NCBI GenBank assembly: GCA_937981955.1
Contig: CALJNA010000097.1
Location: forward strand, 1 to 45,178
DNA: 45,178 nt
Direction: 5' to 3'
Source of the DNA: an uncultured Granulosicoccaceae bacterium
GTDB lineage: Bacteria > Pseudomonadota > Gammaproteobacteria > Granulosicoccales > Granulosicoccaceae
Shown here in pieces: positions 38,301-44,956 of this stretch; the stretch's first letter is position 1, and the number at the start of each line of letters is the position of its first letter. The translations under genes were made by a program, and so were the position numbers. The notes beneath the pieces were generated by a model. That model did not search any database. It worked only from the letters and a program-made list of their open reading frames with translations, and was not told where the DNA came from.

Positions 38301-41300
38301 TCGTTGATCGACTCGATACCGATTCGGATAACGACGGATTGGCAGACTCATTTGAATTGGGATTAGCGGGTATTGATTCTGATGGAGATGGCATCATCGA
38401 CGCGTACGATGCCGACTCCGAACAATCTCCTGACCAGAACAAGGACGGTATCAGCGACTCTGCAACCGTCAGTGGTTCAGCCGATGTGGATGGCGATGGA
38501 ATTCCGGATTTTAGAGATATGGATAGCGATGGTGATGGCCTGACTGATTCTATAGAAATGGGTGGTGTTCTTTCTGGCGTAGATACCGACGGCGATGGTG
38601 TTGCCGATTATCTTAGCCTGGACGCCGATGGCGATGGTGTTCCTGATGCCATTGAAGCCCGAGCCGAGAATGGCTCGGTAACGCGACCTGATTCAGATGA
38701 GGATGGAATTCCGGATTATCGAGACATGGACTCTGATAATGATGGCATCGCAGATAACATTGAATCCGGTTTCCAAGATAATCAGTTGGTGGATTCCGAC
38801 AATGACGGTACACCAGACATGCGAGATACCGATAGTGATAACGACGGTATATCCGATGCGATTGAAAATTCTGGTGAAGTGGCTCTGGTGGATACCGATG
38901 CCGATGGAACACCTGACTATCTTGATGAAGATTCAAACGACGATGGGGTGTCCGATAAAGTACAAGGAACTTCAGATGCTGACGGCAATGGTATTCCCGA
39001 TCGACAGCAGTTGTCGGGTAGCGCTTTGTCTGGCTCAGAAACCAACGATAGTTTAGCGATGCTGAACATCACCGCTGAAGACAGCGACGGCGATGGCATA
39101 CCTGATTCGATAGAGAGCGGCTTGCAGGGTCAGGCAGTGTCCCAGGCAGGATCATTAGACTCCGACATGGACGGCACACCCGATATGTTTGACCTGGATT
39201 CTGACAACGATGGTATCGCAGATAGTGTAGAAGCAGGCAGCAACACACAACTGCCAGTGGATTCTGACAGTGATGGCTTACCTGATTATCGCGATACCGA
39301 TTCAGACAACGACGGTATTGATGATGCCATTGAAGGCCAGCTGGACTTTGATACTGATGGCTTGCGGGATTCGATCGACGCAGATTCAGATAATGATGGT
39401 GTACCGGATGTGATAGAGCGAAACAGCGACAGTGATGGTGATGGCATTATCAATCGTCACGATGCAGACTCCGATAACGATGGTGTATCAGATGCCGTGG
39501 AGTCCGGTTTTGCTGAAAACTCCAATACACCAGCTAACACCGCCATTGGCGCTATCAATGGCGAAGCGCTGGATACCGATGAGGATGGCATTGCGGACTT
39601 TATTGATACCGATTCAGACAACGATGGCTTAAGTGATACGCTGGAATCCGGTTTAAATGGCAATGCAGATGCTGGCGACTCTGTTAGTTCAGGTGATAAT
39701 GCTGGTTCAGGCAACAATGCTGAATCTGGTGATACCAACATTTCAGCAGGTAGTACTGGCCGATTAACAGATACGGATGGAGATGGCATTCCTGACCTTC
39801 GAGATCGCGATAGCGACAACGATGGTACTGACGATGCCGCTGAATTGAATATCGACACTGATAGTGATGGCGTACCGGATTATCAGGATCGTGATGCGAA
39901 CGGCAATGGTATTGATGATCAAGTCGAACGTTCAAGTGATACCGATGGGGATGGCATTCCTGACTGGCGTGATGTCGATAATGACAACGACGGTGTACCT
40001 GATGGTATAGATGGGTATACAGACACTGATTCAGACGGTTTGCCGAACTACATTGATACCGATTCTGACGGTGATGGCATTTCGGATACCATCGAAGCCG
40101 GGGACACGCCTAGTCAGAAGAAAGACTCTGACTCTGATGGGATAGAAGATCGATTGGATTTGGATAGTGATAATGATGGCGTCAGTGATGAGCTGGAAAA
40201 AGCCATCGATTCCGATGGTGATGGTGTACCGGATCATATCGACACTGACAGTGATAACGATGGCATTAGCGACCTGGTTGAATCTGGTGGTATCGATGCG
40301 GATGAAGATAATCGGGTTGATGCCTTTATTGACCAAGACAGCAACGGAATATCTGATCGCATCGATGCATCGCAATTTGAAGAGACCGATTCAGATGGAG
40401 ACGGTTTGCCTGATCGCATCGAGCCTGGTCGCTTAGCCACGATTTCATCGGGCAGCATCGATTTGACTGCATTGATTGATTCTGACAACGACGGTATTCC
40501 GGATGTGACCGAAGGTACAAACGACCAGGATGGCGATGGTCTGCCGAATTATCTGGACGCCGATAGTGATAATGACGGGCTGCTTGATGAAATTGAAGCG
40601 GGTTTTACTTTGTTTACTGTCGTAGACTCTGATGCAGACGGGCATCCGGATTATCTGGATGGTGATAGCGATAATGATGGTCTGAGTGATGTTGCCGAAA
40701 CACTGGGCATTGTGGAAGATTTGAACCTGGATGGCGTTATTGATGGGTTTGTTGATGAAAACCGAAACGGTGTCGATGACTCGATCGATCTGCTCCCGGT
40801 TTTCCCTGACGATCTGGATAATGATGGTTTTTCGGATTACCTTGATCTTGATACTGATGCAGATGGGTTGTTCGATTTAGTCGAAGCGAATGGTATTGAT
40901 TCTGACAATGACGGCATGGTGGATGGAATGCGTGACAGTGACGCAGATACCATACCGGATTCAGTCGATGTTGATCAGACGAACGGTGCCGATGCCGATG
41001 CAGATAGCATAGACGATATAGCCGATGCTGATTTCGTCGATCGCGGAATTGACACTGACCGTGACGGTATTGTAGATGCGAAGGATATCGACCCTGATGG
41101 AAACGGTTATGCTATTTCAGGAATAAACGATGGCGCACCCTCGGCTAACTGGCCTGATAGCAATGGCGATGGCATACCAGACGTGAAGCAACATGTTAGC
41201 GGCACACCAGTCGCCGCTCAGGCGTTCAGTGATGAGGGTATAATACGCACCGGTACCGATGGTGAAGGCAGTGGTTGTTCTGTTAGCTCTTCGAAGCATG

Positions 41301-41389
41301 CGCAACCAGACCCCGGTTTTTGGTTTATGCTGTTGGCAGCAATTGCTGGAGTGTTCAGAACAATGATCAGACGGCAGTCAAAATGCTAA
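32396..41389 (+). CDS. Giant Asp-rich repeat surface protein (thrombospondin type 3-like repeats, C-terminal sorting tail)
   Basis: About 2997 residues. A signal peptide (ISRFFFVACLIAQCFGNVGFAG) ends near residue 42. Residues about 45-1050 are a non-repetitive, Cys-containing beta-rich region. Residues about 1057-1150 resemble an SdrD B-like domain (IGDLIFVDVNQDGKYS, then GTFLFDLLGDGEYYVLIP). From about 1222 to 2928 come roughly 95 Asp-rich units by eye, mostly DSDNDGIPD-like, the thrombospondin type 3/calcium-binding pattern. Short 11-residue units alternate with longer ones ending in VEAG-like linkers. The end is GSGCSV (Cys2961), DPGFWFMLLAAIAGVF, then an Arg-containing tail, resembling a CTERM-type sorting signal. 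Expected to be exported, calcium-stabilised and cell-surface-anchored, perhaps an adhesin or stalk; this role is inference. The GTG start is chosen from its ribosome-binding site. Confidence 0.9.
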   Translation: MFNRLDNRADKSVCSRVISRFFFVACLIAQCFGNVGFAGSLELQPFAQGVISGTEPFNTSGKCHEPGDDCGSEDARVRTGDLMQFAWSITTENFSPGEDEFTAVIFEQTLSASANATVRFDRIPTVCLPFPAGPGGDNPQSSLTINTDGSQTLLCNLGPMEEGAQKSFSIPVRPSANSENASTFTSTQFSYALDAAGTKIVSNQTYVDSTVYEISAAPAFDLMADRKDMYQGARVVEDLGEGAGPEPGYMVYLNAHIAADGLRRGKGVEALDNMVTFNATINATNKDGVTEYDLPYKMMSCEPNPGRWPGTVYGNEQLASSEPLAAKVVDSGTCTFSGDDRDGYKFTLTGIDSQGIRYPTETATGNSLLTGPFFVAAYQIGFFVPFSAIEASDGDLGGNGGAVNLSTCLADFDPASNTGISNYASSVEPGYNGEAMSDGSASNNCTGPLTLQLSSGGGYNHRLVSTVDDSGNYALEPLVDIAHIGATSVEATTRYAHMETFSNSGSERLDDFQACFKFDNTVSKLIDASLVGASAGQYAFVAEDATANFDHSQFQVLYGSADFGTDSPIDRNADGVSDFDPTTGRYEGNWESMRSLRCVDGLVSNWVSDPKSLGLDKVNVVRFIGKNGPVPIDPGQSFRAFLPLEMREIFVGGKNDGQPIPVGTVAAAMSSFRTDQFYPEWRPIQYSPSPESSQGDGDRVTYTKVSLNAVLSTEFPAAAPGVTQSVLAGNDVVWKITPSIDSSLPSGGVAQQMRLTGILPAGSSFQADCTAQLPEGVAPTLIRYNQPEPGQQTLTWELGNRHSSDEIAPIVFCASTDPFGAEGSVRIASAFAQAANATASVPTKQSIALGQAGEIRAAVLVDVEVDGVNDNQEYVLKYVNFSDTVSIDKPTIINVLPFNGDEIGASRRVPGSVFSGSLTLMAEPTLSFIDGATPSAGEQPMGTIFYTADARAGISDNPNINTSFWCSYQNNQFAPVAGGLGNCPGSLSNVTAIKFESNYALARNGSPRQGQQITYVVSARANRPGNRYTNTFRLDSDDLSGTQTVRGRPASVLITSHSIGDLIFVDVNQDGKYSSQIDVLAPDGISVELRREADDSLVSSTATENGTFLFDLLGDGEYYVLIPAEEFGADKALRDWKVAPNAQSANTDANHDVDHSGISNGPASLNGVRTDTISLSSEAPESPVEAPTGQEPVGDNSFGLTDSNTNDDFSNLTIDIGLVSGDADKDGVPDIVEFGTNTLKGFVDSDNDGIPNYLDPDSDNDGINDGVEAQYSGTSALASSNSSQIGDSSVSTGDDTNGSISGTANEHRIADLYLLGLVDSDNDQRPDYIDLDSDNDAIPDALERGGVSSDNALDEDGDGVANYIDLDSDNDGVFDAVEADTFSQANQDSDRDGIIDRFDVTNTGGSDTNNDGIDDIAAIVDRDRDGNPDYTDSDSDNDGISDLVEFGSADLDADGVIDNFTDVDGNGVHDGLVLTEPPAKDTDADGIPDTHDKDTDGDGVPDSIEAALQRGGDMDGDGLPAQLDLDSDNDGITDGVEFGVMFKDTDGDDIDDLFDADTTGGFDTDADGIDDRFQTGNPFDLDGDGSVNASDFDSDNDGIADAAEFGFDQSSLDTGANNPLNPVAQFDANGDGLNDNMAAAYTGSNLNKPLTDSDGDALPDVYDVDSDDDGIPDALESATIDTDNDGLADYRDADADNDGIHDWLEARSLSMDADGDGISNIFDVDVTGGQDANNDGIDDRLTKTSLLDSDRDGIPDHLDLDSDGDGITDLIEAGAIDINGDGKVDGFRDNDNDGTHDGLGPIGLVPPDTDMDGANDGVDSDADNDGVPDFAETGSDGVSIIDSDDDGIADFRDSDSDNDGINDGVEAGLILGSGSDELPDQDNRDSATGAVLFTVPPYVLIDTDGDGLHNFRDPDSDNDGIGDADERGEELLPLDSDSDGKPDYIDTDADNDGIPDLFEGNGDSDNDGIVDRLDTDSDNDGLADSFELGLAGIDSDGDGIIDAYDADSEQSPDQNKDGISDSATVSGSADVDGDGIPDFRDMDSDGDGLTDSIEMGGVLSGVDTDGDGVADYLSLDADGDGVPDAIEARAENGSVTRPDSDEDGIPDYRDMDSDNDGIADNIESGFQDNQLVDSDNDGTPDMRDTDSDNDGISDAIENSGEVALVDTDADGTPDYLDEDSNDDGVSDKVQGTSDADGNGIPDRQQLSGSALSGSETNDSLAMLNITAEDSDGDGIPDSIESGLQGQAVSQAGSLDSDMDGTPDMFDLDSDNDGIADSVEAGSNTQLPVDSDSDGLPDYRDTDSDNDGIDDAIEGQLDFDTDGLRDSIDADSDNDGVPDVIERNSDSDGDGIINRHDADSDNDGVSDAVESGFAENSNTPANTAIGAINGEALDTDEDGIADFIDTDSDNDGLSDTLESGLNGNADAGDSVSSGDNAGSGNNAESGDTNISAGSTGRLTDTDGDGIPDLRDRDSDNDGTDDAAELNIDTDSDGVPDYQDRDANGNGIDDQVERSSDTDGDGIPDWRDVDNDNDGVPDGIDGYTDTDSDGLPNYIDTDSDGDGISDTIEAGDTPSQKKDSDSDGIEDRLDLDSDNDGVSDELEKAIDSDGDGVPDHIDTDSDNDGISDLVESGGIDADEDNRVDAFIDQDSNGISDRIDASQFEETDSDGDGLPDRIEPGRLATISSGSIDLTALIDSDNDGIPDVTEGTNDQDGDGLPNYLDADSDNDGLLDEIEAGFTLFTVVDSDADGHPDYLDGDSDNDGLSDVAETLGIVEDLNLDGVIDGFVDENRNGVDDSIDLLPVFPDDLDNDGFSDYLDLDTDADGLFDLVEANGIDSDNDGMVDGMRDSDADTIPDSVDVDQTNGADADADSIDDIADADFVDRGIDTDRDGIVDAKDIDPDGNGYAISGINDGAPSANWPDSNGDGIPDVKQHVSGTPVAAQAFSDEGIIRTGTDGEGSGCSVSSSKHAQPDPGFWFMLLAAIAGVFRTMIRRQSKC
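36060..41180 (+). repeat. Tandem Asp-rich (DxDxDG) repeat array within the giant gene
   Basis: About 5.1 kb encode roughly 95 units of the form D-x-D-x-D-G-x-x-D. The protein motif is near-constant but codons vary between units (gattctgataatgatggt versus gattcagacaacgatggc), so DNA identity between units is limited. Linkers between units vary from 0 to about 45 residues. Confidence 0.9.
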
Positions 41390-41754
41390 CAAGTATTTGT
41401 CCGATAATGCCGAGCCAGGATTTTTCCAAAACAATTGAGTTTTATTCAAAGCTAGGCTTTAAAACAGGCGCGTTGTACGAAAACGAGGGCTATTTAATCC
41501 TGCAACGTGATCATGTTGAAGTGCATTTTTTCAGAGCTAAAGACGTAGACCCATCTCGCTCCGACCATGGTGCATTTGTCAGGATAGACGACGCGAACGA
41601 TCTGTGGAATCACTACAAAACCTTGAATCTTCCACTGAAAGGAATCCCTCGCGTTACACCCGCCGAAGATAAACCATGGGGCATTTGTGAATTTGCGATT
41701 GTGGATCCGGATGGAAACTTGTTGCGTGTGGGTCACATCTTGCCTTCATCATAA
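41383..41754 (+). CDS. VOC-family (glyoxalase/bleomycin-resistance-like) protein
   Basis: A 123-residue protein with the vicinal-oxygen-chelate fold: ICPIMPSQDFSKTIEFYSKLGF is the usual first strand and helix, HVEVHFF is a core strand, and WGICEFAIVDPDGNLLRVGH is the typical C-terminal metal/ligand strand. It resembles bleomycin-binding resistance proteins (Ble/BRP), which sequester drug as dimers, but no substrate can be assigned. The ATG at 41383 lies inside the last codons of the giant gene (ATGCTAA, 7-bp overlap), so translation is probably coupled; a much earlier in-frame start at 41320 lies wholly within the giant gene. Confidence 0.82.
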   Translation: MLTSICPIMPSQDFSKTIEFYSKLGFKTGALYENEGYLILQRDHVEVHFFRAKDVDPSRSDHGAFVRIDDANDLWNHYKTLNLPLKGIPRVTPAEDKPWGICEFAIVDPDGNLLRVGHILPSS

Positions 41755-41931
41755 AAAGCAGCTATCCAACTACCTGTTCACCGAACCGAGATCCCATTCG
41801 TGTTGGTAGCGTGGACGGGTTTTGATTCACTACCACTCCATTTTTTGTATCCCGGTTACATATCGAAACAGAACTCGAAATCTCTATCCCTTATAACTAC
41901 ACCTGAAGCCTAACAGGCGTATATGCACAAG

Positions 41932-41950
41932 GCACTGTTCTGAACAGAGC
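41932..41950. promoter_or_regulatory. 19-bp near-palindrome upstream of the TonB-dependent receptor
   Basis: The sequence gcactgttctgaacagagc is symmetrical at all positions except the centre and one pair (A facing A). It lies 60 bp before the receptor start, a usual place for an operator. It is not a Fur box and its CTGT/ACAG half-sites are too close for an enterobacterial LexA box. Confidence 0.4.
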
Positions 41951-42009
41951 ACGCTGGCGTACCACCTGTTTATCTCAACCGAGTCGGCTAGTTGTTCAGG
42001 GAGTTAGTT

Positions 42010-44058
42010 GTGCCATACCGATTATTTGTCAGTCGACATTCGAAAAACGCGTTTACCGTGCTTTTTAGTGTGTGCGTGATTGCATTTGCCACACCTCTGA
42101 GTGCTCAAACACCTGAAACCGAGTCAACCGAACTCGAAGAAATCGTTGTCGAAGAAGAGGGCGAACCAGAACCGAAATTGCCTTTGGGGTTGGGGATCAG
42201 TGGCGACACGCTTATCAACGCGCCCGGGTCTGCTGGCGATCCGGTCCGAACGCTGCAATCTTTACCTGGTCTCGCTTTTACCAATGATGAAGAAGCACTG
42301 CCAGCCGTGCGTGGTTCGCGCCCCGGTGATAATTATTTCCAGGCAGATTTTGCTCCGGTGAATTACCTGTTTCATTTAGGCGGTGCGATCAGCGTGTTCA
42401 ACGCTGATTTGATCAAATCGTTTAATGTGTATCAATCGGCGTACGGTCCGGAGTTCTCTGGTGTGACCGGTGGGGTGTTCGATATCGAACTAAGAGACCC
42501 GCAAACAGATCGATTTCGTAGCACTATCGATATTAGTATGCTTCAGGCTGGTGCGCTAATTGAGGGTCCGGTTGCCGAGAATCAATCGTTCTATCTGGCC
42601 GGCCGTATCAGTTACCTTGATCTGTTTCTGCAGGGCCAATTGCCCGAAGAAGATGGCATAAAGATAGAGCAGTTTCCAAAGTACTCAGACTATCAGGGAA
42701 AGTATGTCTGGTTGGCAAACACCAACAACGAGGTGCGATTCCAATTTAACGGCGCGGCTGATACGGCTCAAGTAAACGTGTCAGAAGATTCTGAAGAAAT
42801 TGAAACCGATCCGATTGTTGCTGGCATCAATTATTTTGATACTCGATATCACGAACAAGCCCTAACCTGGGACACCGGTCTGAATAGTCGTCTGGGTGTA
42901 AAAACACTATTGTCACACGCTTCATCCAGCGAAGAAGGTAAGTTTGGTGGTGTAGGAGAGATTGATATCGATCAGGATTCGTTTTTTCTAAAAAGCCGTG
43001 CAAGCTACGAGCTGAACAACCGGCATGATCTGTCTGCAGGCATTCAGCTTGAGCGAACCGCATCTGATATCGACTTGAGCTTAAGTCTTCCACCGTGCGG
43101 TGAACTCGATACAGAGTGTTTATTAACAGGTTCTGAGCGCCTGGAGTCGAAAAAGAAGATTAACTATAGCGGTTTTCGTGCTTACGTAAAAGACAACTGG
43201 TACTTAACCGATAATCTGACACTCTATCCCGGGCTCGCATACCAGCAAGAGAACCTGCTGGATAAACAATTCATTGAGCCGCGGCTCGCGCTGGAATACA
43301 GTTGGAGCGATGCCACTATTTTCAGTGCAGGCATTGGGCAGTACCAACAGGCCCCCGACTATCTTGAATCAGATGAAGTGTTCGGTAATCCTGATCTTGA
43401 TTATATAAATGCGTTGCATGCGCAAGTTGGTGTTCAACGTGGTTTCACTGGTGGCTGGGATATTAAGTCTGAGCTGTATTACAAATCACTGGACAATTTG
43501 GTTGTCAGTGATGATGAACTTAACTACACCAATCAGGGTGAAGGCTATGCTTATGGCCTTGATACTCTGATTAGAAAAGATTTAAGCAGCAAACTATCAG
43601 GGTGGGCGTCGCTTTCACTATCAAAAGCGCGTCGTAAAGACAAGCGTACGGGTGAAACTTTCGTTTTTGATTACGACCAGCCATTCAACCTCAGTCTGGT
43701 TGGCAAATACAAGCTGAATGAAAAATGGTCGTTTGGTTCGAAGCTGTGGGTTCACAGCGGAGCACCGTACACCCCGGTTTTAAGTGCGACAGAAGATCCA
43801 GACATACCGGGTTTCTACCGGCCTGAATACGGCAAATTAAATTCGAGTCGTTTTCCGACTTACCACCGGCTGGATTTGCGCATAGACAGGACGTTCAAGC
43901 GGAAGAAAGACAACACAATGAGTGCTTATCTTGATCTCTTAAATGTACTGAATACGAAAAACGCGGCTGGATACGATTACAATGCCGACTATTCAGAGCA
44001 GAAAATTGCGTCTCAGCTCACTGGAATCTTTTCATTTGGCTTCAAGGCAACGTTTTAA
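42010..44058 (+). CDS. TonB-dependent outer-membrane receptor
   Basis: A 682-residue receptor. The signal peptide ends near FATPLSAQT (about residue 34). An acidic stretch (TELEEIVVEEEGEPEP) holds a TonB-box-like EEIVVE. The plug follows (INAPGSAGDPVRTLQSLPGLA, AVRGSRPGDNYFQADF, ADLIKSFNVYQSAYGPEFSGVTGGVFDIELRDP), then a roughly 500-residue beta-barrel ending in SFGFKATF with terminal Phe for BAM recognition. The plug lacks features of siderophore-specific receptors and is closer to receptors of unknown substrate. The GTG at 42010 is chosen because agggag (41998-42003) precedes it by 6 nt. ExbB starts 2 bp after its stop, so receptor and energiser are cotranscribed. Confidence 0.92.
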   Translation: MPYRLFVSRHSKNAFTVLFSVCVIAFATPLSAQTPETESTELEEIVVEEEGEPEPKLPLGLGISGDTLINAPGSAGDPVRTLQSLPGLAFTNDEEALPAVRGSRPGDNYFQADFAPVNYLFHLGGAISVFNADLIKSFNVYQSAYGPEFSGVTGGVFDIELRDPQTDRFRSTIDISMLQAGALIEGPVAENQSFYLAGRISYLDLFLQGQLPEEDGIKIEQFPKYSDYQGKYVWLANTNNEVRFQFNGAADTAQVNVSEDSEEIETDPIVAGINYFDTRYHEQALTWDTGLNSRLGVKTLLSHASSSEEGKFGGVGEIDIDQDSFFLKSRASYELNNRHDLSAGIQLERTASDIDLSLSLPPCGELDTECLLTGSERLESKKKINYSGFRAYVKDNWYLTDNLTLYPGLAYQQENLLDKQFIEPRLALEYSWSDATIFSAGIGQYQQAPDYLESDEVFGNPDLDYINALHAQVGVQRGFTGGWDIKSELYYKSLDNLVVSDDELNYTNQGEGYAYGLDTLIRKDLSSKLSGWASLSLSKARRKDKRTGETFVFDYDQPFNLSLVGKYKLNEKWSFGSKLWVHSGAPYTPVLSATEDPDIPGFYRPEYGKLNSSRFPTYHRLDLRIDRTFKRKKDNTMSAYLDLLNVLNTKNAAGYDYNADYSEQKIASQLTGIFSFGFKATF

Positions 44059-44060
44059 CG

Positions 44061-44510
44061 ATGGAATTTATAGAACAATATCTCGATATTTCTGTTTTTG
44101 CGGTGTTGGGAATAATGAGCTTTCTTGCATTAGCCTACGTTATCGAGCGAAGTATCAGTTATAGCCGCATAAAAGTTGAACGATACCAACACCTGGAACG
44201 GCTGAAGCTGGATTTGAACAAGGGCTTGCCTGTTATAGCAACAATCGCATCCAATGCGCCTTATGTTGGCTTGCTTGGTACGGTGTTCGGCATCATGTTG
44301 ACCTTTTACGACATAGGCCAGAGCGGCCAGATCGACACCAAATCGGTGATGGTCGGATTAGCGCTGGCATTGAAGGCCACAGCCCTTGGCTTGTTCGTTG
44401 CCATTCCAGCGATGGTTTTCTACAACTTGCTGGTTGCCAAAGCGGAACGACTCATTTCGCTCTGGAAGATTGCCCATAGTGTCCCCGCTTCGCAGCAACG
44501 ACCGATCTAA
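44061..44510 (+). CDS. exbB: Compact 'group 2' TonB-system ExbB
   Basis: A 149-residue protein, far shorter than the about 240-residue classical ExbB. It has a first segment (ISVFAVLGIMSFLALAYVIE), a cytoplasmic stretch, then APYVGLLGTVFGIMLTFYDIG and LALKATALGLFVAIPAMVFYNLL, the proton-channel segments. Size and N-terminus match the group 2 energisers best known from epsilonproteobacteria. It sits 2 bp after the receptor gene. Confidence 0.9.
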   Translation: MEFIEQYLDISVFAVLGIMSFLALAYVIERSISYSRIKVERYQHLERLKLDLNKGLPVIATIASNAPYVGLLGTVFGIMLTFYDIGQSGQIDTKSVMVGLALALKATALGLFVAIPAMVFYNLLVAKAERLISLWKIAHSVPASQQRPI

Positions 44511-44578
44511 CTCAACGTTTGCTCATAGTACGGTTAGGTGAGTGAGATCAGGGCGATTAGTAGCGTTTGGCTAATGAT

Positions 44579-44956
44579 ATGAAAAAATTTGAATCAATTA
44601 ACGTAATTCCGTTCATCGACATTATGCTCGTGCTGTTGGCGATTGTGTTGACGACTGCAACGTTTGTATCAACCGGCCAGCTGGATATTGAGTTGCCTGA
44701 ATCCAGTAGTAACGTAACACCGGATAATATTGAGCGCGTAGAGATTGCTGTTAATCGAGACGGTAAGTTGTTTATCAATAACATTGAAAATCCGCTTGAT
44801 CAAATTAGTTTGCAATTGCAACTGCTATCAAAAGACACGCCTATTCTGTTACTCATTGACGAGTCGGTAGAATTCAAGCAGTTCGTTTCTGTTATAGACA
44901 TACTGAACCAGTTATCGTTGGATAAAGTATCGGTATTGACCAGGAATAATCGTTGA
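44579..44956 (+). CDS. exbD: Compact 'group 2' TonB-system ExbD
   Basis: A 125-residue protein starting KKFESINVIPFIDIMLVLLAIVLTT, the group 2 ExbD N-terminus with the functional Asp in PFIDIML inside the single membrane segment. The periplasmic domain (ERVEIAVNRDGKLFINN) follows. The ATG at 44579 is used because family members start there; a TTG at 44567 would add four residues. Its stop overlaps the TonB start by 4 bp (TTGA). Confidence 0.9.
   Translation: MKKFESINVIPFIDIMLVLLAIVLTTATFVSTGQLDIELPESSSNVTPDNIERVEIAVNRDGKLFINNIENPLDQISLQLQLLSKDTPILLLIDESVEFKQFVSVIDILNQLSLDKVSVLTRNNR

Noticed and set aside
36060..41180. CRISPR-like appearance of the repeat-rich segment
   Set aside because: The periodicity is a coding repeat with no constant DNA repeat and no unique spacers of fixed size; no cas genes are nearby.
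41932..41950. LexA box upstream of the receptor
   Set aside because: CTGT and ACAG half-sites are separated by 5 bp rather than 8, and no SOS gene follows.
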